Made by a program: the position numbers and the translations under genes. Positions 59,861 through 64,000 of a stretch of 64,000 nucleotides of DNA are shown here, one piece after another. Numbering within the stretch: position 1 is the first letter of the stretch; the number at the start of each line of letters is the position of its first letter. The DNA comes from CADEDH01 sp050330635 (GTDB lineage Bacteria > Actinomycetota > Acidimicrobiia > Acidimicrobiales > SZUA-35). The DNA lies in assembly GCA_050330635.1 (NCBI GenBank), contig JBHJNQ010000046.1, positions 94,501 to 158,500 on the forward strand, read 5' to 3'. Below the pieces are notes generated by a model. It was not told where the DNA came from. It did no database searches and saw nothing but the letters and a program-made list of their open reading frames with translations.

Positions 59861-60913
59861 TCAGGCGTCGGCCTGGTGCAGGAAGCAGGCGACGATCCGG
59901 CCGCTCGACAGGGTGACCGTCTGGGGATACTCCTCCCGGCACCGGTCCATGGCATGGGGACACCGGGGGTGGAAGTGACATCCGGGAGGAGGGGCCATGG
60001 CGCTCGGAACCTCGGCCGTGGCCTGCTCCGAGGTGTCGCGCACGTCGTCGGGATGGGAGGGCAGCGCAGCGGTGAACAGCGCCTCGGTGTACGGGTGGAG
60101 CGGCCCGCCCACCAGGTCCACGCTGTCGTCCATCTCGACGATCCTGCCCAGGTACATCACCATCACCCGGTCGGCGAGATAGGACACCGTGGCCAGGTCG
60201 TGACCGATGTAGAGATAGGCGATGCCGAACTTCTGCTGGAGATCCTTGAGCAGGGTGATCACCTGGGCCCGTATCGACACGTCGAGCGCCGATACCGCCT
60301 CGTCGAGCACGAGCATCCGGGAGTCGACGGCCAACGCCTTGGCGATGGCGATCCGCTGCCGTTGACCGCCGCTGAACTCGTGGGGATAGAGCTGGGCCAC
60401 CTCCTTGCGCATGCCAACCAGATCGAGCACCTCGAACACCCGGGCGTCGATCTCCGACTTCGACATGCTGGTGTGGATCTGGAGGCCCTCGCCCACGATG
60501 TCACGGACCCGCATGCGGGGACTCAGCGAAGCATAGGGATCCTGGAACACAGCCTGGACGGCCCGCCGGTAGCCGAGGAGGCGGCGGCCCTTGAGTGTGC
60601 TCACCTCCTCACCGTCGAAGCGGATGGATCCCGACGTGGGGTCCTCGAGCCGAAGCAGCAGCTTGGCGATGGTCGACTTGCCGCAGCCGGACTCGCCGAC
60701 GAGTCCCAGGGTCTCGCCCGGGGCGATCCCGAAGCTGACGCCGTCGACGGCTCGGACCCAGCTCTTCGTCGATCGGAAGCCGAGGCCCTTGCTGCCGGCC
60801 GGGAAGTGCTTCACCAGGTTCTCGACCTCGAGGATGGCGTCGCCGAAGCGGCGGGGCGAGGTCGGGTCCGCCTCCGCTCCGGACGACGCGTCGGGCACGA
60901 CGGTCTCGCTCAT
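59861..60913 (-). CDS. Second peptide importer ATPase, OppF/DppF type
   Basis: The product has 350 residues: Walker A 'GESGCGKSTI', Q-loop 'AVFQDPYASLSPRMRVRDIV', signature 'EFSGGQRQR', Walker B 'MLVLDEAVSALD' and the C-terminal Cys cluster. It has normal length and no membrane insert, in contrast to the ATPase at 14847-16529. Walker B reads DEAVSALD, where DEPVSALD is usual. ATG 60913 overlaps the oppD-like stop (ATGA). Confidence 0.92.
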   Translation of the reverse strand: MSETVVPDASSGAEADPTSPRRFGDAILEVENLVKHFPAGSKGLGFRSTKSWVRAVDGVSFGIAPGETLGLVGESGCGKSTIAKLLLRLEDPTSGSIRFDGEEVSTLKGRRLLGYRRAVQAVFQDPYASLSPRMRVRDIVGEGLQIHTSMSKSEIDARVFEVLDLVGMRKEVAQLYPHEFSGGQRQRIAIAKALAVDSRMLVLDEAVSALDVSIRAQVITLLKDLQQKFGIAYLYIGHDLATVSYLADRVMVMYLGRIVEMDDSVDLVGGPLHPYTEALFTAALPSHPDDVRDTSEQATAEVPSAMAPPPGCHFHPRCPHAMDRCREEYPQTVTLSSGRIVACFLHQADA

Positions 60914-61905
60914 CGCCGTCCCTCCATCGCTGCGAAGTCGTCCACCCGCCAACAGGCGGCCCGGCGGCTGGGTCCCACGTCGAGGAGGGGCGGCTCCTCG
61001 TCCGTGCAGCGTTCCTCGGCCAGGGCGCAGCGAGGAGCGAAGCGGCATCCTGGCGGCAGGTCCGACAGGTCGGGCGGCTGGCCCTCGATCCGGAACAGGG
61101 GTTCCTTCGAGCCGAGCTTGGGAACCGAACGGATGAGGGCGTCGGCGTACGGGTGCGATGCCCGGGTGAAGACCTCTCGCACGGCTCCCTGCTCGACGGC
61201 CTTGCCGGCGTACATCACGATCACCTCGTCGCACATCTTGGCCACGATCCCGAGGTCGTGGGTCACGAAGATGAGGCCAACGCCGGTGTCCTGCTGGAGC
61301 TTGCGCAGGAGATCGAGGTACTGGGCCTGGATGGTCACATCGAGGCTCGTGGTCGGCTCGTCGGCCACGATCACCCCCGGAGCGCCGGACAGGGCGATGG
61401 CCCCGGCGATGCGTTGACGCATGCCGCCACTCATCTGATGGGGGAACTCCGACATGCGGACGTCGGGGGACGGGATGCGGACCGAGTGGAGGAGTTCCTT
61501 CACCCGGTCCCGCAGGGCTCGGCCGCGCAGGCCGACATGCTTGTGGGCCGCCTCGCCCACCTGGGTCTCGATGTCGAGCACGGGGTTGAGCGAGGTCATG
61601 GGGTCCTGGAGGATCATGGCGATCTCGTTGCCCCGCACGTCGGCCATCTGCTTGTCGCTGTAGTGGGTGATGTCCCGCCCGTTCAGTTCGATCGACCCGC
61701 TCTCGATCCGGGCCCCGGGCGGCAGGAGCTTCACCAGTGACAGACAGGTGGTCGTCTTGCCACAGCCGGACTCACCGACGAGGCCGATGGTCTGCCCTTC
61801 TTCCAGGCTGAAGCTCACCCCGTCGACAGCCTTGACCACCCGCCGTCCGCCGAAGCCCCTGTAGTGGGTGACCAGGTCGGTGACCCGCAGCAACTCCTTG
61901 CCCAC
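60910..61905 (-). CDS. Second peptide importer ATPase, OppD/DppD type
   Basis: The protein has 331 residues: Walker A 'GESGCGKTTT', Q-loop 'MILQDPMTSLNP', signature 'MSGGMRQR', Walker B 'VIVADEPTTSLD', H-loop 'FVTHDLGIV', and the C-terminal 'GCRFAPRCALAEERC'. It pairs with the downstream ATPase. GTG 61905 starts just before 'LLRVTDLVTHYRG'. It is 9 bp after the permease stop. Confidence 0.92.
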   Translation of the reverse strand: MGKELLRVTDLVTHYRGFGGRRVVKAVDGVSFSLEEGQTIGLVGESGCGKTTTCLSLVKLLPPGARIESGSIELNGRDITHYSDKQMADVRGNEIAMILQDPMTSLNPVLDIETQVGEAAHKHVGLRGRALRDRVKELLHSVRIPSPDVRMSEFPHQMSGGMRQRIAGAIALSGAPGVIVADEPTTSLDVTIQAQYLDLLRKLQQDTGVGLIFVTHDLGIVAKMCDEVIVMYAGKAVEQGAVREVFTRASHPYADALIRSVPKLGSKEPLFRIEGQPPDLSDLPPGCRFAPRCALAEERCTDEEPPLLDVGPSRRAACWRVDDFAAMEGRR

Positions 61906-61914
61906 ACCAGCCCC

Positions 61915-62820
61915 CTACAGGTTCCGCTGCTGCGGGTCGAGCTTGACTCGGAGCCAGTCGCCGAACAGGTTCGTTGCCAGGACGGTGAGGCCGATGGCGA
62001 TCGCCGGGCCGGCCATCAGCCACCAGCGGTCGGCGAAGAGCTGGGTGCGGCTCTCGTTGAGCATCGATCCCCACGCCGGTTGGGGCGGTGGTACGCCCAC
62101 CCCGAGGAAGCTCAACGACGCTTCGGCCACGATGACCACCCCCACCGTCAGGCTGATCAGAACCAGCCAGGTGTTGAGCACATTGGGGACGATGTGGCGA
62201 ATGATGATGCGGATTCGGGAGGCCCCCGCCACCTGGGCCAGTTTCACGAACTCACGTTCCCGGAGGCTGAGCACCTCGCCCCGGATGATCCGGGCGTAAC
62301 GGGTCCAGTACACGACGCCGAGGATGAGAACGATGTTCCACATGCTCGGACCGAGCACGATCGCCAGCAGGATGGCCAGCACCAGGGTCGGGATGGCGAG
62401 CCAGGCGTCGACGACGCGCATGATCACGGCATCGACCCAGCTCCCGAAGTAGCCGGCGACCACGCCCATGAACATCCCGATCGCCCCGGCCACTGCGGCG
62501 CCCGTGAGCCCCACCACCACCGACACCCGGGCCCCGTGGATGAGACGGGAGAAGACGTCGCGGCCCTGGAAATCGGTACCGAGCGGTTGCTGCCAACTAC
62601 CGCCGTCCTGCCACACCGGTGGACTGAAGGAGCTGAACCCGGGCACGGACCGCAGTGGATCGTGGGGGGCGATGAGGGGAGCGAACAGCGCACAGAACAT
62701 GAGCACGCCGAGGATCAGGGACGAGCCGAGCGGCAGCACCCGCAGGAGCCGACGGATCCTGACGATGGGTCCGGGGCCCGAAACGGTGTCGATGAGCGCA
62801 CCGGGAGTTGTGGTTGCCAT
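61915..62820 (-). CDS. Second peptide importer permease, OppC/DppC type
   Basis: The product has 301 residues. 'GTDFQGRDVFSRLIHGARVSVVVGL' and the coupling loop 'EFVKLAQVAGASRIRIIIRHIVPNV' are characteristic, with six helices. An N-terminal 'VRIRRLLRVLPLGSSLILGVLMFCALFAPLIAPHDP' forms the first helix. ATG 62820. It follows the OppB-type permease after a 9-bp gap. Confidence 0.93.
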   Translation of the reverse strand: MATTTPGALIDTVSGPGPIVRIRRLLRVLPLGSSLILGVLMFCALFAPLIAPHDPLRSVPGFSSFSPPVWQDGGSWQQPLGTDFQGRDVFSRLIHGARVSVVVGLTGAAVAGAIGMFMGVVAGYFGSWVDAVIMRVVDAWLAIPTLVLAILLAIVLGPSMWNIVLILGVVYWTRYARIIRGEVLSLREREFVKLAQVAGASRIRIIIRHIVPNVLNTWLVLISLTVGVVIVAEASLSFLGVGVPPPQPAWGSMLNESRTQLFADRWWLMAGPAIAIGLTVLATNLFGDWLRVKLDPQQRNL

Positions 62821-62829
62821 GTCAGGACC

Positions 62830-63750
62830 TCAGCGGGAGAGTCGTATGCGGGGGTCGACCCAGGCGTAGAGCAGGTCGACGACGAGGTTGGCGGCGATGA
62901 TGACGATCCCCGCCATCAAGACGATCCCTTGCACAAGCGGGAAGTCGCGTTGGAGGATTCCGCTCAACAGCAGTGACCCGAGCCCGGGCCACACGAACAC
63001 CACCTCGATGACGGTGGCGGCGTTGATCATCACCACGAAGTTCACCCCCGTGAGGGTGATGAGCGGAATGAGGGCGTTGCGGAAGGCGTGACCCAACATC
63101 ACCCGGCGCTCCGTCATGCCCTTCAGCCGCGCCAGCTTGACGAAGTCGGTGTTGAGGATGTCGAGCATGGCCGAGCGCACGATGCGCAGCGTCGACGCCG
63201 CGAAGTACCAGCCGAGGGCGATGGCCGGCATGATCAGGTGCTTCCACGAACCGATACCGCTCGTGGGTAGCCATCGGAACTGGACGGCGAAGAAGTACAT
63301 CATGGTCAAGCCGAGCACGAAGCCGGGGATCGACATGCCGGTGAGCGCCAGCCCCTTCGACACATGGTCCATCCAGCGGCCGTCGTAGACCGCCGACACG
63401 ATGCCCGCCGGGATGCCGATCAGGAGGGCGAACGTCAGGGCGCTGACGACCAGCAGGAGGGAGTTCGGCAGGCGGCTGAAGTACAACGACGACACCGGTT
63501 GTTTCAGGTTGAACGACGTCCCCAGGTCGAGAACGGCGACACCACCGATGAACTTGGCGAACTGAACCGGAAGTGGCTGATCGGTCCCCAGCTCGGCCCG
63601 GATCCTGTCGCGCTCCTCGGTGGTGGCCCCCTCCGGCGTGAGCAGCACCGCCGGATCACCGGTCAGCCGCACCATGCCGAAGATCGACAGCGCCAGAATG
63701 AACAGGGTCACCACGCTATAGCCGAGCCGCCGGACGAAATACCGTCGCAT
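62830..63750 (-). CDS. Second peptide importer permease, OppB/DppB type
   Basis: The product has 306 residues: 'YFVRRLGYSVVTLFILALSIFGMVRLTGDPA' at the N-terminus, loop 'FVKLARLKGMTERRVMLGHAFRNAL' (EAA motif), end 'VVDLLYAWVDPRIR'. Normal length, six helices. ATG 63750, 5 bp after the binding-protein stop. Confidence 0.93.
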   Translation of the reverse strand: MRRYFVRRLGYSVVTLFILALSIFGMVRLTGDPAVLLTPEGATTEERDRIRAELGTDQPLPVQFAKFIGGVAVLDLGTSFNLKQPVSSLYFSRLPNSLLLVVSALTFALLIGIPAGIVSAVYDGRWMDHVSKGLALTGMSIPGFVLGLTMMYFFAVQFRWLPTSGIGSWKHLIMPAIALGWYFAASTLRIVRSAMLDILNTDFVKLARLKGMTERRVMLGHAFRNALIPLITLTGVNFVVMINAATVIEVVFVWPGLGSLLLSGILQRDFPLVQGIVLMAGIVIIAANLVVDLLYAWVDPRIRLSR

Positions 63751-63755
63751 CTGCC

Positions 63756-64000
63756 TCAGTTCCTCACGGTGATGTCTTCCCAGGGTCCCGGATAGACGAC
63801 CTGTGGAATTTGGGCCCAGATCTCGTCGGCGGGCTGCTCGACGTCGGGGCCCTGGGCCATGTTGAGCCCGAGGTTGTAGATGTAGACGAAGTGCAGTTCG
63901 TCGATCATGTACTGCTGGATCTCATCGGAGATGGCCTGGCGCTCGTCGGGATCGACCGCGGCGTCGTAGGCGGCGACGGCGTCATCGATCCGCTGGTCGC
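63756..64000 (-). CDS. Second peptide importer binding protein, C-terminal end (continues past window)
   Basis: About 80 residues are visible: 'DQRIDDAVAAYDAAVDPDER', then a helix 'QAISDEIQQYMIDELHFVYI' and the end 'IWAQIPQVVYPGPWEDITVRN'. This is the C-terminus of a family-5 solute-binding protein. The gene leads the second peptide importer operon. The rest, including any lipobox, is outside the window. Confidence 0.85.
   Translation of the reverse strand, partial: DQRIDDAVAAYDAAVDPDERQAISDEIQQYMIDELHFVYIYNLGLNMAQGPDVEQPADEIWAQIPQVVYPGPWEDITVRN

Noticed and set aside
1..64000. CRISPR array, integrase, prophage, IS element or rRNA operon
   Set aside because: No regularly spaced repeats with unique spacers, no transposase or recombinase motifs, and no rRNA-like sequence were seen; the tandem repeats present are two-copy and adjacent.

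Overview
The window is very G+C-rich DNA with densely packed genes, many GTG starts and frequent 1-14 bp gene overlaps. The gene set suggests a high-GC actinobacterium, most likely an Acidimicrobiia-type lineage (inference): TlyA-family methyltransferase, LLM-family oxidoreductase, WS/DGAT, a single-chain acyl-CoA carboxylase, encapsulin with encapsulated ferritin, hydantoinase A/B and two peptide ABC importers. No rRNA, insertion sequence, integrase, prophage or CRISPR array was seen. The only RNA gene found is a tRNA-Ser(CGA) on the minus strand near 39.3 kb.

Layout. 0-5.6 kb: end of a CaiB/BaiF CoA-transferase, gamma-glutamyltransferase, a small methyltransferase, a MerE-like membrane protein, a winged-helix protein and an LLM oxidoreductase. 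5.6-12.7 kb: a truncated GNAT gene running into an ABC exporter that lacks its last membrane helices, a phytanoyl-CoA dioxygenase, a cytochrome P450, an AraC remnant fused to a VOC protein, and a large alpha/beta hydrolase. 13-21.6 kb: TlyA, then a complete peptide importer on the minus strand (binding protein, two permeases, two ATPases). One ATPase carries about 230 inserted residues with some seven predicted membrane segments inside its nucleotide-binding domain. A GNAT-CBS fusion lies upstream. 21.7-33.5 kb: transporter, lipoprotein, then a carbon-storage region: phasin-like protein, XRE regulator, acyl-CoA ligase, DRE-TIM lyase, hydrolase, MarR regulator, PhaE-like protein, PHA synthase, patatin and WS/DGAT. 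33.5-41.9 kb: repeats, a DUF3891 fragment, amidohydrolase, AzlCD, a cupredoxin-like protein, a broken MFS gene, tRNA-Ser, a DMT transporter, AlkD-like and DUF1707 proteins. 42-57.7 kb: enoyl-CoA hydratase, TadA, HyuA/HyuB, acyltransferase, prolyl oligopeptidase, single-chain BC-BCCP-CT carboxylase, DHA2-type MFS, an SDR remnant, a tandem-HTH mini-protein, and the encapsulin shell with its ferritin cargo. 57.7-64 kb: a repeat-rich gap, a Ser/Thr kinase with a His-rich linker, and a second peptide importer whose binding protein runs off the right edge.

Themes. (1) Peptide uptake, by two Opp/Dpp importers. (2) Fatty-acid and storage-lipid metabolism: CoA-transferase, acyl-CoA ligase, hydratase, carboxylase, PHA synthase, WS/DGAT and patatin. 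(3) Iron storage in an encapsulin compartment. (4) Repeated gene breakage: at least six loci look like internal or terminal deletions, which means either active gene decay or joins in the assembly. The most unusual single object is the ATPase with a membrane domain inserted between Q-loop and signature motif (14847-16529).
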